Source: Grifola frondosa (Eukaryota > Basidiomycota > Agaricomycetes > Polyporales > Grifolaceae). From it: a stretch of DNA of 64,000 nucleotides. A program made the translations under genes and the position numbers. The DNA is taken from NCBI GenBank assembly GCA_001683735.1, contig LUGG01000001.1, positions 2,790,001 through 2,854,000 of the forward strand. The letters are read 5' to 3'. This document shows, one piece after another, positions 11,405 through 25,311 of this stretch; within the stretch, counting starts at the first letter, position 1; each line of letters starts with the position of its first letter. The notes beneath the pieces were generated by a model. That model made no database searches, had not been told where the DNA came from, and saw only the letters and a list, made by a program, of their open reading frames with translations.

Positions 11405-13256
11405 ATGTGGAAGACAGCTTTTTACAAAGGTATATTGAGCTATCGTGCAGGAAATCTTGAGAGTGCACTTGCACAATTTTCTGAGGTGGATCTTGCCACT
11501 ATCTTGTCGAGTGGCATCTGAAACGCGCTTTTCTAGGCCATTGACTGTGGAGCAAACGAACACACTGTATATGATGCGCGTGCGGCCGTGAATCAGAAAC
11601 TTGGCCGAGTCAAAGACGCGCTCCAGGATTCTAAGAAAGTCCTCGACTTGGAGCCCAATCGCTGGCATGTATGTGTCCTACATGGTCAATCTCTCCCACA
11701 TCTAACAAATCATAGGGATATGCACGCTCTGCGCGTTTGTTTTTGCAACTGCATAAATATCAGTCGGCTTTGCGCATGGCCGATCTGGCACTGGAACGAA
11801 TGTCAGAAGATCAACATGGACGTCGTGCAGAATTAACGGCGTTGCGGCATGAGATATCTGCCGCTCATGAGAAGCAGCTAGAGGCACGGAGGCGATTCGT
11901 GTCCAGGACTTCCTATCATTTTGGCACATTGCCTGTGGAGATCGCTACCACCATCTTCTCCCTGACGGCAGCAGATGACCATGCTTTTGTGATCGCTCTG
12001 TCACAAGTGTGCAGAACGTGGCGCGATACGGTTCATGATACCTCTTCATTGTGGGTATTCTGGTTCTCACCCAGAGAAACCCTGTTAAGAAGATCAAGGT
12101 TTGGAACGTACGGTCAAAGGGGCGACTCTTCGAACTCTGTTTACGCACGGACTTCACGAGCGATCCCCGCGTTCTCGACCACCTCCGCGAGCTGCCGATT
12201 ATCTTCCTCCGTATCCTCAGAGTCACGGGTTTCCCGATAGCCAAACTCCCCCACTACCTACCCGCCCTCACTGATGGCATCCTTCCGAATTTGCACGAAC
12301 TGGAGCTGGTTGATGGCACCATGGCACGTCATGAATCATCCTGGTTGTGGGGTGAGCCTGACATGCAACTGCGGAGACTAGTCCTTCACGGATCGGAGAT
12401 AGCTTCATCGAGTTGGTCAAGTTTTGCTGACAATTTCAAGAGTCTGGAATTTCTTTCCTTCATGGGCACGCTGTCCGATGTGGCGTGGCCACATTTCCTT
12501 TGGCTCCTCCACACAAACACCAACCTTCATGAGCTCGAACTATGGCTTGGTGATGAGCTATCCATTAATCCATCGATAGAACAGCGAGAGCTTCCCTCTT
12601 TGATTCAGATGCCGCACCTCGCACACCTTCGACTTCACGGCGCTGGACCAATCCTTGGTCTTCTCGTCCCCATGCTCACCCTCCCATCACTTCGCACCAT
12701 TCAATTCTCCCGGTGCAGGCCCTCAGTCGATCTACCGCTACGACATCTATCGACCGGCGATTTGGGCATTTTGAGAACATTGACAATTCAACGGTGTACG
12801 TTTTCGGCCCCTGTCGTGATAGAGATTCTCCGTGCCTCCAAGGGCTTGGAGACCCTGGAGCTCTCTGATATATGGAACAGTCAAGTTAATGACGTCCTGA
12901 ATGCTCTCGCGACAGCCGTTCCTCCTCTTTTACCGGGTCCTCAAAGCATAGACGGCCCCTCCCGCGGACTCGAAGTCTTGTGTCCAGCCTTAAAAGCCTT
13001 GAATTGCTCGGGTTGTTCGGACGTTACGGCCGGACCTCTTGTACGTCTAGTGAAGTTACGTCTCTCAGTCATAGAGACCGTGGGCGCAAGCAAAGAGACA
13101 CAGCCGATTCAGAGTGTTGCTCCGATCTCGTCATTAATAATAGATCACTGTCCCGCAGTGGACGCGGACATCCTCCCTTGGTTGAGGTCGAAGGTTCCCA
13201 CTCTTAGTTGCATTTACATGTCCAAGAAAAATGCAGCATGGAAGCGAGTGCTGTAG
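11405..13256 (+). CDS. TPR/F-box/LRR protein, Pof3/Dia2 type
   Basis: Domain order is N-terminal TPR repeats, an F-box (FGTLPVEIATTIFSLT, about residue 160), then a leucine-rich repeat region (LPNLHELELVDG, LHELELWLGD, LETLELSDIW). This is the plan of fission yeast Pof3 and budding yeast Dia2, SCF ubiquitin-ligase receptors linked to replication and genome stability. The TPR part starts MWKTAFYKGILSYRAGNLES and continues through introns 11486-11536 and 11670-11715 (exon joins FSE/AIDCG and RWH/GYARSARL). Summed exons give about 584 residues. The frame slips once near 12050-12054: SSLW must continue into ILVLTQRNPV, which needs one more g in the g-run. Orthology to Pof3 rests on architecture; fungi also have paralogous F-box/LRR proteins. 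Confidence 0.8.
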
Positions 13257-13420
13257 CCATTTTAGGTTGGTGATGCACCTCCATCCGCTTCTCAATTCGA
13301 TCTCATATTTTTTCAATAGGAGCAATTAAATGAATCTACAGCATCAGTAATATGGCAAGTAAAAAAACTATACGGCATATTAGGGAATTAATGACAAGGG
13401 CTAGGATTCTAGTTGAAAGG

Positions 13421-15801
13421 TCAAGAGGGCATATGGACAGAGTCCGACAGAGTGGCGACATCGTCCTGACGTAAATCAATATCCATGTCATGCCCGCACA
13501 CAATCTTGTGCTCTTTCCAGTGGTTCTTCTGACATTCTGAATCACAGTATCTGCAGTGTAAAATATTGTTAGCGTGACTCTGGATCCCATTTGCCGACCT
13601 TACGCATACCTTGGAATGCCGCACCGCCCACATTTCTTGAGCACAACACTAGGCCTGAAGCACCATGAGCACCGCATTAACGCAAGCTCGTCCTCCTCAA
13701 AGAGTTCCGAGAAGGAGGGTCCACCATCCTCATCGTCTTTGTCGTCACAATGCTCCTTTTTCTCAAGTTCGTCCTCGAAGTTACTGAGCCACGAATTGAG
13801 TGTCTGTGTATCACCTTTCTGAGCCGGCTCTGGCAAGGTCATGTTGCGGCTCCCGCCGTGCATAATGGCATCAGCACGCTGCAGCGTAGCAGACCATTCT
13901 GCAAGTGCCTCAGGCAACCTATCCACCACAGCCTTTCTCGATTCCAGCATCCGCAACATATCTGTACTCTTGGTGGGGCGGTTGATGAACTCCATGAACT
14001 TGTCGTTGATTTCAAGTTCTTTGAGCGCACTCTGTTATGCCCAGATTCATACTGATACAAATTAGATGAGGTAGTGGAGGAGACTTACCTGAATGACGCC
14101 CGAAGTCAGCTCGATCTTCGGGCCCTCGATCACCAACGTTAACAAGATATATATATCCACATCCTGCTGCCTGTGGACTGAATCCGGTGGAGAAGCTTTC
14201 AATAGCATCTTCGCATCTTGGTATGCACTAAAAAGATGCGCCGCGGCCTCGTTCTTGGCGACGACTTGCAACATGACTCCTATGAACATAGCCGAGTGAA
14301 CCGCTCTGCGCAAAAATTCTGCTCGCAGCCAGGGGGCCAATTCTTTACATTTAAGGCCCTTCTTGACAATCCGCAACTTTTCACTTGAGGTCTCTGCAGA
14401 ACAGGAGGAGGCGTAATAGAAATATCCAAAGCTGGGGTTCCGTGCCATAGCAGCTTGCGCGAATGTGTGGGCTGCTTTGGAGCGATGCATTGAAAGATAA
14501 TTCCACTCGAGCACATCTGCAAGATCCTCATCGGAGTGCACGCTGTTAGGGTTATCCCGCAAAGCGGTTGCGCAACGAGTCAAGATGTCCTCCCAACCGT
14601 CCTCCGCCTTCAGATCAGCTGTTACATGGTAACAGCAAGGACAGAGTGATTGGGGCAGAGCGTACTGCGATGAGAGGACTTGCGCCGCTAGCTCCCGCCC
14701 GAACTTCACGAGATCGGGATCGATGGAGTGCTGTATATGCATGGCGACATAATCATCATGGCATCGATCGATAGCGAATATCTCACAACGTTCGCGGCCA
14801 TACGTATCTGCGAATTCGGCCAAGTCCGAAGGCAGTGAGCGATACTTGAGGGCGGTAACGAATGCAAACGGTTGGAGGTCCGGATCCGAGCTATGCTCTT
14901 CTTCCTCTTCAGGAGAACACAGTAGCATGATGCATCGCAGCGCGACCACACGCCGGCGGAGATCCTCGCTCCGCAGTAAGGCGGCGAAAAACGTCAGCAT
15001 CGAGGGAGACCGCCGTTTGTCATTATACAGTGCTGGGATGGAGTCGATAATAAGGGATGACGCGTGGTCGAACATGTAGTCTGTAAATATGGGTTTGTGA
15101 AGGACGTCGAGGACTGCGTTCACCATGTCGGCTGCCCTTTTGCGCACAACGTCGAACCTGAATGAATGGGAAAATATGGCAGCGATGAGGGAGGTGATGA
15201 CTGGGTCATCTTCGTTTGTTTTAGTATTCTGATTAATGCTGGGGTGTGCTTCGCGATACCGCCGCTACTCTTCTTGCCAACGTGAAGAGAAATAGCATTC
15301 AAAATGCGGAGTGCAAGCTCGCGCATCTGAGGTACATCGAGAAGGAAAACGACTTGTTCCATGAAGCCTGTATGGTCATGTGGTGTCGGCTTAATCGTGA
15401 ATATGAGCTCAATGGATAATGCTGACCTGCCTCGATCAGCTTGTCTTGGAGGATAGCATCAAGGACACAGATTTTGGCATAGATAGACAAGACAGCTCCC
15501 ATCACGTTGAAATTCTGGCGTCGACTAGCGTAATCATATGCCTTGTTCAAACGGTTCTTTACAGCAGGCAGGTCGCTGTGGACCTTCCTCAGACCACTGC
15601 GGGTAGTCAAATCTGGCATGCACAATCAGCATAAGGATGCAAATCCTGCGCAATATACTGAATACCAGGTAGATCGAGACAGATACAAAGCTCATTTGCA
15701 ATGTCCACCCAGTCGTCATCCAAACAATCCGAGAAGATTTTTACCAAGGCGCTGGGAGGACCACTTGGCTTGGATCTCCTCCGGTGCCTTCGGCCTGACA
15801 T
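13421..15801 (-). CDS. MYND-type zinc finger protein
   Basis: A MYND finger sits at the C-terminus: CSWC, then CGRC, then YCDSECQKNHWKEHKIVC, the full set of Cys/His ligands, spliced across an intron at about 13563-13613. The product starts MSGRRHRRRSKPSGPPSALV (ATG at 15799-15801). It continues as an alpha-helical, probably ARM/HEAT- or TPR-like region of about 600 residues (for example LIIDSIPALYNDKRRSPSML). An extra CPCC pair lies at about 14640. MYND fingers mediate protein-protein contacts; Agaricomycetes have many such proteins of unknown role, and I do not infer a function. One base appears missing in a C/G-run near 15240-15244, where HTP must join SINQNTKTNEDD. The gene converges with the F-box gene across only 164 bases. 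Confidence 0.75.
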
Positions 15802-16093
15802 TTTGATGGTGATAAGATTTTTTATGCGCAGAGCGAAACCTTGAGGACAGGCGTCGAGTCTACGTCTCCGATTATCACTGCGAAGTGCTTTGGAGAACAA
15901 AGTTTTCGCGTTCGGACAAAGTATATAGTACAGGGAAACACGACTGGATTTAACCAGAGACCGCAAGTAGTGCTTCAGGTGGTGGTAGTACAGGACTCGA
16001 ACTTGCACAAAATTCAAATTGACAATCGAAATTAGTGTCACATGACCGCAACGCGATCGAAGTCAAATTCAAATTGAACGCGTCAAGACGCGT
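15802..16093. promoter_or_regulatory. Short spacer with the MYND gene promoter
   Basis: A 292-base spacer between the 3' end of the TatD gene and the start of the MYND gene, both on the minus strand. No conserved motif stands out; two AAATTCAAATTG-like direct copies occur near 16011-16022 and 16062-16073. Confidence 0.4.
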
Positions 16094-17728
16094 TCATTCC
16101 TCTATCAGCTCGTTCAACCCGAACAGCTGAATCGTGTTTTTCCACGCCCTCTCTGTCACCCTTTCGTACGGGATACCCTCGTTCAGCCTATGTATAACCC
16201 AAGCAACGCCACCGATGGTAGTAGGTTCATTACGTCCTTTGATGGCCTTGCCGGGAATGTAAGTCTTCGCTGAAGGAGGGAAATAGAGTTGGGACAACGA
16301 CGGAGGCAGAGAGCTAAGATGGCTCTTAGATGCATGATTGGATGTGAAGGAGCACCATGGAGAGTCTGATGAAGAGCATCAGAACCGAGTAATAAAATCC
16401 GAGGTGGTGTTTGTACTAACCCGTCTCGAACATGATCGCCTCCGGGCGTATCGCTTTTGCCGCAGTGAGATTACTTTCCGTCTTCAGTGAACATCCATTC
16501 ACGCTGTACAATACTTCAATCTGATGGTTGACAGTGACATAAAAATGAATTACCCGATGTGGAAGCCCATCCCCATCTGAATGTTCGGAGTAAGTGATGG
16601 GCTCGCAATATTATACCAAAAATCCCGCTCACCAACTCTACAACTTCTTCAGCTGTGCCTGTGAAGCTATGCACAATGCCCCCTTTAGCCCCAACATCCC
16701 TGCCGCCGTTCTTGCCAAATCCTTCTTCTCGAAGGATCTTAACGAAATCAGTATGTGCTGCCCGAGAATGAAGGAAGAGTGGTAAATGATGCTTTTTGGC
16801 AAGTGCTAGTTGCGAACCTGAATTACCGATCTAGTCATGAGTATGGTCCCGCGCGTAATGAAATCTGACTGACGAAAATGCGTCCTCTGTACTTCTTCCG
16901 AGGCAAAGTGGGTGCGATCATAATCTATGTGAACAACTGTCAGTAGCTCCGAAAAATGGGCATACTGTAAGCCACACCTAAACCGCACTCTCCGACAGCA
17001 ACCACTCTTCCCTTACCGCTCAGATTCGCCGTGATCAACTTGTCAAGCTCTGCGAGGTATGCCTCTGGCCCTCCTTTGAATCCATCAAACTGGGCAGAGC
17101 GTGTTGGATGGCAACCAACTGTCGCGTAGAATCCAAGTTGTCTTGCGAGTTCCAAAGCTTCCCTAGACTCATGCAAGCTGCCTCCAGTGATGATCATGGA
17201 CTTGACGCCGGCGGCTCGAGAACGCTCCAGCATTGCATCCATATCATCTGCACGACACCGACAGGTTCATGAGATGGACACATCAATGATTTGGGGTATG
17301 CACGATCTATGGCACATACCTTCATGTGCCTTGATGGCGCGACGATACCCTCTGAACACCGGGTCGGTAAGATTGACTGGTTGCGCTCCATGAGAACCTG
17401 CTTCCGTTCGTATTTCTAGAACTCACCAGCTACATCTATCCGGAATATGAGTCTGAGCCGAGAGTAACGACTTTAAGTCGCACACACCGATGAATCTGAA
17501 GTTGCCCTTTGGCACTTCCTGCGTCGGTTTAGCTGGAACGACTGTCACGGGCACATGCTCTTCGATTTGGTCTTGGTCTTGGTTTTCAGTCCCGCGTATC
17601 GTATGCTCGTCCGCTGTAGGTGGTATATGGGCGAAAAACGTTCGTGGTGTCGCGTAAGCCTGTGATGTAGGGTGGTGCTTCTCTGGAGTACACCGCTCAT
17701 GGGCGTTCGCGGAACAGACTGCCAACAC
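16094..17728 (-). CDS. TatD family metal-dependent DNase
   Basis: TatD proteins are TIM-barrel metallohydrolases that act as 3'-5' exonucleases or endonucleases in DNA repair and apoptosis-like DNA breakdown. Visible family blocks in order are RFIDVAVNLTDPVFRGYRRA, MIITGGSLHESREALELAR, FYATVGCHPTR (the first His motif), VVAVGECGLG (metal-binding Glu), DYDRTHFASEEVQRTHFRQQ-like, LPLFLHSR, IVHSFTG, MFETDSPW and a C-terminal AWKNTIQLFGL before the stop at 16094-16096. The N-terminal extension from the ATG at 17728 is about 75 residues, with several Arg and Ser; a mitochondrial presequence is possible but not shown. The RFIDVAVNLTD block is split by two introns around a 9-nt exon at 17427-17435. 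The gene is divergent from the thiolase, sharing 287 bases. Confidence 0.88.
17427..17435 (-). other. 9-nt microexon of the TatD gene
   Basis: On the minus strand the exon reads atgtagctg. It is flanked by a 52-nt intron (17436-17487, gtgtgt...ggatag) and a 50-nt intron (17377-17426, gtgagt...accag). Joining the exons gives RFI-D-V-A-V-NLTDP, exactly the conserved TatD N-terminal block; skipping it loses three residues of the metal-site strand. Confidence 0.75.
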
Positions 17729-18015
17729 TCCAGTCGCCTGTCCATGGACACGACAGCATTTTCATGCCCTGATAACTTCGCTTTGGTGCTCCGAGGTGCA
17801 GCGAGAAAGTTGTGGATGTCACAAAATGGGAGCGAATATCACATGAGAGGCTCGGCGGCAGGGTACTTGTCGTTCCGCCCCATGGGCACTTCAGTCATAC
17901 CGTCAGTCCGATCAGGCCTTCTGACCGACCCCATCCTCCCCTGCTAAAAGCTGTCCTGCCGTAGCCCTCTGGTATTCTTCATCCCTCTCTGCGCAGATAA
18001 CGCCGCACTTGCCTC
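17729..18015. promoter_or_regulatory. Bidirectional promoter between TatD and thiolase genes
   Basis: These 287 bases separate the two divergent starts. No clear TATA box is seen; a cctcatg tract lies just before the thiolase ATG. A shared regulatory region is inferred from geometry only. Confidence 0.45.
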
Positions 18016-19600
<1,585 letters not shown>

Positions 19601-19983
19601 GGGTATGTATACAGTCTCGAGCAGCATGTGGTGTAAAGCTTTGGCCAATACAAGTGTACCTACAATGCTCGAATCACATAACAAACGAACGACGTACTTT
19701 GAGGGAGATAAAGTGCGAGTACTGTGCCGGCGACAGAAAACATAAAAATAGAGCAAGGAGAATTCATGGACCTGCGACAAGAATAGATGGCGAATGCCGG
19801 GAGATGCCGAGGATGGGTAGAAATATTAATGGAGACGCGAAACGACCGTCGCCGTCTGTCTCTCTGTTGTAACAATCTCCGTCTCAGGTCCTGCCCCAGG
19901 CCTCTTTCCCCTCCGCTTTCGCCAGCCCACACTCGTCTCTCCTTAAGCGTCATTCATTTTTCATTCACGCGGCCTGCAGTGCC
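19601..19983 (+). promoter_or_regulatory. Promoter region of the heparinase-like gene
   Basis: A 383-base spacer. CT-rich stretches (ccgtcgccgtctgtctctct near 19850 and cctctttcccctccgctttc near 19901) precede the start codon, as is common in fungal promoters of well-expressed genes. No gene seen. Confidence 0.45.
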
Positions 19984-22514
19984 ATGGCCGCAAACTACCA
20001 GTACCACAATACAAATGCCCCGAGCAGCAACTCCCCTTACGGTTCAGGCGACCCTTACTATAATGAGTCCTCCGGCTTCATAACTCCTCATCCCGTCAAG
20101 AAGGGCACGAGCAATTGGGTCAAGATTGGTGTCCCAGTCCTCGTCATCGTCATCGTCGCCGCGGTCGTCGGTGGTGTCGTAGGAAGCCGTGCCCACAAAG
20201 ACAGCTCATCTACCTCTTCTACTTCCGGCGCGGCTGCCACAGGCGAGGCAGCTGCTAGTCAAGCCGCCAGCATCAAGAATGCTATCGGCGTTTTCCCCAC
20301 TGCTACCAATAGTGAATACCTCCTCCCGCTTTACCCTTCTACTGTGAGTCGCGTCTCCGTTTCGCGCATATCAATATACTCACCTGCTGCTTACAGACGA
20401 ATACAGCCGCGTATACCACGCCTACATTTAATCCTTCTAACAATGTCGCCCTCGCGTGGCCCCAGGATCCCTTCCAGCCTTCTAACCCCAGCCCAACGAG
20501 TGTTCGCACGGATCGTCCGCGCCTCATCGCCCCCTCCTACAAATGGCAAGCGTTGCCCGAGCTCATTCAGACCGACCCATATCTCAAGCTGTGGAATGAT
20601 ACCATCTTTGGCAATGCAACCGCATATTACCCACTCCCACCAGTCGTGTACCACATGGATGGCGACAGTGGTATTCTTGACAATGCTCGTGAGATCAAGA
20701 TGAGAATCAAGGCCTTCTCATATGTCTATCGCATGACCAATGACACCAAGTGGGTCGACCGGGCCTTCTTGGAGCTGCAGGTATGTTCTAAATCAGATCA
20801 TGCCGGACGCCTTTAACGTGGGTCCTTATTTCAGAACGCTGCCGGAAACGGCACGACGTCGTTCGGTCCTGATACCCAAGACAAGTGGAATCCCACCCAC
20901 TTTCTCGATACCGCGGAGTTCTCTGCTGCTTTCGGTTACGCGTACGACTGGTTGTACGATGCATGGACAGACACGCAGAAGAGCCAGATCAGGACATCTA
21001 TGCTCTACTATGGTCTCCAGAAGGGTGTGATTGCATTTAGCAACAGCGACAACCAGTTCACCGGTTGGTGGTCGAACAATACCGAGGGTAACTGGAATTG
21101 TGTCTGTAACGGCGGTCTTACCGTCGGTGCGCTAGCCATCTTGGGCGATGATACCACCGGTGTTGCGGAGCAAATCCTCAGCCTAACGATTGACAATGCG
21201 AAGCAGAATTGCGCGCTCGCTGTCTCTACGGACGGAACCTGGGCGGAGACAGCCAACTATTGGTACTTCGGCACTACCGGTCATGCTGAGATGACTTCGT
21301 CTCTCATGACCGCCACTGGTTCCGACTATGGTCTCCTGGACGTTAACGCGGACTTCAAGCTGACCGGCCTGTTCCACATGTATGTGACGGGTCCAGGATC
21401 GCTTTTCTCGTACGGCGACCACGGTCCCAACAAGTTCTCCACCACTGCCAACTCTATCCTCTTCTACGGCGACCAGTTCGATCACCCCGAGTACGTCCTC
21501 TTCCAGCGCGATCAGCATGATGCCCCCGAACCATGGAGCATGTTCTGGTACAACCCTACCGTGGCCGGTGCCTTCTGGGACGATATGCCATTGGACCATT
21601 TCTTCAACAACACCCTCGACCAGTGGGCTGCTATGAGGAGTAGTTGGACGGATGAGAACGCGCTGTATGCCGCTATCAAGGCCGGCCTGCTCACGGGTCA
21701 CCAGAATCACAATGATCTGGATTGCGGTGACTTCGTTCTTGATGCGATGGGTACGCGTTGGGCTGGAGAGCTCGGTTCGGGAGACTATCTCAGCACGAAC
21801 TACTTCGATGGCGCTACTCAGGATGGCGACCGATGGTTGTACTATCGCAAACGCACGGAGGGCCAGAACACGATCTTGGTCAACCAGGAGAACCAGTTGC
21901 TCACAGCCGCGCCTACGGTTAATTTTGATTCCTCGGGAACTGTCCAGGGATCGAGCACGGTGATGGACGTGCCGAGTGATTCGACTGCATTCTTCACCGC
22001 GGACCTCACCAGTGCATATAACTCCACGTGAGATACTGTCTATTTTAGATCGTGATGGTGGTGCTGATTTTTTGTTTGTTTCAGCACGTCGTTCAAGCGT
22101 GGTATGCGGTTGCTGAACGGCAGGAAGCAGGTCTTGCTGCAGGACGATATCAATGCCTCCGGGTCCATTATGTGGCGCATGCACACGAACGCAACTGTTG
22201 CCATCGACAGCAGCGGCACCTCAGCGACTCTCACTATTGGCGATCAGACTCTGCAAATGCAGATCCTGAATGCGCCTAGCGGCGTTACGATCACGCAGGG
22301 CCCCGCGACTCGTTTCTCCAACGATCCTGCTCTCCCTGCGAACCAGACGGACCAGCTGAACCCGGGCGTCACAGTCGTGATGATCAACATGCCGGCGGGC
22401 ACGTACAGCCTGCAGGTCCTGTTCAACCCGCAATGGAGCGGGATGTCGGCGAGCAGCTTTGTGACGCCGCCGTCTGTGCCGATCGACTCGTGGACCCTGA
22501 CGAGCCACAACTAA
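19984..22514 (+). CDS. Membrane-anchored heparinase II/III-like protein
   Basis: The product is predicted to be a polysaccharide lyase-like protein acting outside the cell or in the secretory route; the substrate is unknown. The N-terminus (about 45 residues) is cytosolic, followed by one membrane helix at about residues 46-68 (VKIGVPVLVIVIVAAVVGGV), so a type II membrane protein. A helical toroid domain follows (YLKLWNDTIF, FSAAFGYAYDWLYDAW, GWWSNNTEGNWNCVCNGG) and then the heparinase II/III beta-sandwich core with GHQNHNDLDCGDFVLDAMG and RWAGELGSGDY. Introns 20344-20396, 20781-20834 and 22028-22084 are canonical, and removing them gives about 788 residues with no frame error. Several N-glycosylation sequons occur. 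Related genes are frequent in Agaricomycetes, and biochemical data for them are few as far as I know. Confidence 0.87.
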
Positions 22515-23252
22515 ATGGATGGATTCAGACTTTGTGATATGTGATGGACGTTTCAGATAGCATTGTCGTCTGTAGTTGTTTTCATACGTGAATTTATTTT
22601 TCTCGTTCGACATCTGGAACTGAGATCTCGGTGCTGGTGATGTGCGAACAACAACAATCGATGATGCGCTGAGTGTTGGAAGGCTAGACAAGCTCCACCA
22701 ATTGACACTTGGAACATGTCAACGCCGCAGTCGAGACTTGATAGGACTTGATTGACTTTAACAGCGAGGGAAGCGTCGAGGGAGCACTGCGCAGCGAGAC
22801 TCGGAAGCCGGCGTTGGCGGGGTTATTTATCGATCAATACAAGGATCAATATGAATTGTTTGGCAACGACTTGTGGTTACCTTGGTTTCACAACACCTGC
22901 CTCCTTCCCCGAATCTCGCGCCAGGTCTGGCTCCCCTTCCACTCATTCTTTTTCAGTCTACCATCTTTACTCCGTACAGAAAATCAGTCCAACGTTAGAG
23001 GGTGTTTCCCTCGACTCCCCAGTACGTCTTGGTCCCTTTCTTCCTCTTTCTCCTTATACCTTTTTCACTCTTTTTCGTCTCTTCTTTTGGGCTGGTCCTC
23101 AGTTTTGCTTTCCCATTTATCTCTTCGCTTTCGACTTGAACCAAGTTGTTACTGGTTGACAAAGGCGTCGTGTCCAAGCCTGAGGCTGACCCTGACAACA
23201 GTCCCGTACAATCCCCACTGCAATCCATCTTCGTCCTTGAACCCACACCGCC
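22515..23252 (+). promoter_or_regulatory. Promoter region of the surface-protein gene
   Basis: A 738-base spacer. It holds a ttatttatcg TATA-like box near 22825 and a pyrimidine-rich tract at about 23020-23110 (cctttttcactctttttcgt) upstream of the ATG at 23253. Open frames on both strands here have no motif and are not called. Confidence 0.5.
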
Positions 23253-24496
23253 ATGTTTGCGAGCAAACCCAGGAAGGTCACCCTCACGCTCCTTTGCCTC
23301 GTTGTTGCCTTGGCATTGGCCACTCTCTCCGAGGCGAATACGTTTGTTCCCCAGCGTCGTGGCCATGTCGAGGTCAACCGCATGATGAAGAAACGCAGTC
23401 CGCTGCTTGGCCTTGGGGACTCTAATGGCGGTGTTGTCGGTGCAGCCGGTGACCCTCCCAGCGGCTCATCGACGACAGACACCGGTGCGAGCACGACCAC
23501 AGGCACTGGTGCAGCCGCTGGCAGTGACACGACCAGCAATACTGCGGTTGCGACCTCGGCTGCGTCTGCGACTGGTGCGACCTCGGCGTTGAGCACTACC
23601 ACGGACACTTCTGTCACAAGTGCGGCAACATCTACTAGTGCCTCAGTGAGTTGCACCGTCGGGTTTATAACATAGTTTCTTAGAACATTGCATAGGACAC
23701 GACCACTAGCACCTCAGCCTCTTCGACCGGTACTTCGACGTCTACATCGACGTCTACGAGCTCCTCTAGCTCCTCGTCGTCGACATCGTTAACAAGTACA
23801 TCGACGTCGGCTTCCACTACAGGTGCCCCCACGCCTACCGCTACCCCATCTGGGGACTCAAACACAAACACCGATACCCAAGCCTCCGTTTCCAAGTCCC
23901 CCAATGCCGTTGATGTGACCGCTACAGTTACGACCTCTGCATCCCCTACGGCATCCGCAGCATCTAGCTCCGCGCTAAGCTCGTCCAAGATCACGCACAC
24001 CACTCTCACCGTCATCATTGTCATCGCGTCTAGCATTGGTGCAATTGCGCTCGGCTGGACCCTCTTCCGCAAGTGGAAACTCCGCCCGTCCTCCAACTTC
24101 GACGACCGCATGCAGCCCATCGACTGGCAGCCTTCTGGTCCCGATGACAACGGCCTTCCTTCCCATCGTCGTGCGTCTGTTGCGTCCCACGGCTCGTTCC
24201 ACTCCGGCAACGGTCACAGCGATGGGGGCTACGGTGCTACCTCGAACCATGGCCACGGGCCTGCGCTCAACCCGATTCCGGACCATGACTTCACCGCTGG
24301 AGCCGCGACGCTCGCCCCCGTTGGTGGCTACGCTGACCTCACGCGCGGCCCGAGCCCGGGCCCGCAGATGCAGGAGTCGCTGTCCCGCGGACCGAGCATG
24401 ACGCGCCCCGGTTATGAGAACTACGGCGTGCCCCTGCACCACCAGGGCGGGTACGACGCTTATGACTACAATGGCACCGCGGCCGTGAGGTACTGA
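23253..24496 (+). CDS. Ser/Thr-rich single-pass cell-surface protein
   Basis: A secretion signal (residues 1-28, TLTLLCLVVALALATLSEA) is followed by about 200 residues of Ser/Thr/Ala-rich sequence (for example TSTSTSTSTSSSSSSSSSTS), probably heavily O-mannosylated. One membrane helix (LTVIIVIASSIGAIALGWTL) and a cytosolic tail ending GYDAYDYNGTAAVRY complete the protein. One intron at 23646-23695; about 397 residues in all. The plan resembles fungal wall-stress sensors of the Mid2/Wsc kind, but no WSC cysteine domain is present. Family membership beyond a mucin-like, membrane-anchored surface protein is inference. Confidence 0.8.
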
Positions 24497-25311
24497 GCGC
24501 GACGCGGCGAATAGTTCGGCTCGGCCGATGTTCGTGGCGGCCGTTTAGGCTAGTGTATGGATATTGGAACGAAGAGAGCTTTCGAGGATACCTTACCACG
24601 GTTCTTTATCTGGCGCATGGAGTCGTTCGATAGAGCCCGGCATTCATTACCTCCAACTGCCCACATTTCTTGCTAAATTTTGTGCTTTATACGCCTTTAC
24701 CTTTTATTCGGGGAATACATATCAGTATTCCTCCTCCGCTGGACGCTTCACCTTCCGTGTCTTTGGTTCCCATATCGTGTTCGGTCATGATTGACCGTTC
24801 CTCATGTGCCATAATGCCAGTGTGCTCTCTTCCTCCGGGGCCACTGGTACGTCTGTCAAAACGGCCTTCCAGCAATGTTTTTATGCCCATTGCCGTTTTC
24901 TTGTCGCTTCATTACGAGCTCTAGAGTACTTTGTACGTTTCAATTTACCGATCCTATATGTCGAGTACTCGCATTTTGGTCAAATCTTGACACGCTTTGA
25001 GCCGTAGTTTATGTGCATTGTATATTTGTGTTCTCGTGGTGGGTGAGTTTTATCTTCCACGTCCGACAGTTTCATGATAGTTCTGTATATACAAACTCTT
25101 GATACCGCAGAATGACAGGAAGCGAATATCTCGCAAGTAAATTAGAATTCCTAATACGTATATACCAGCCTGAGGAACACAGGTTGGGCTTCATGATCAA
25201 ACTCAACAGATCGTTTAATTATCTGTCATACTGTTGTGGCGGTGTGCGATCATTCACACGCACGACCGATACAGAGATGGATTGCTTGAAAAAGTTGTAA
25301 GAAGAACATCG
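24497..25311. other. Convergent intergenic region
   Basis: An 815-base stretch between two convergent 3' ends (surface protein on plus, GNL1 on minus). It is AT-richer than its flanks. Short frames at 24564-25300 carry no recognisable motif. Terminators and polyadenylation sites for both genes are expected; no gene is supported. Confidence 0.5.

Noticed and set aside
15985..16005. A possible tRNA T-arm (gttcgag on the minus strand)
   Set aside because: The flanking bases do not form a T-stem, and no acceptor or anticodon stem is present at the right distance.
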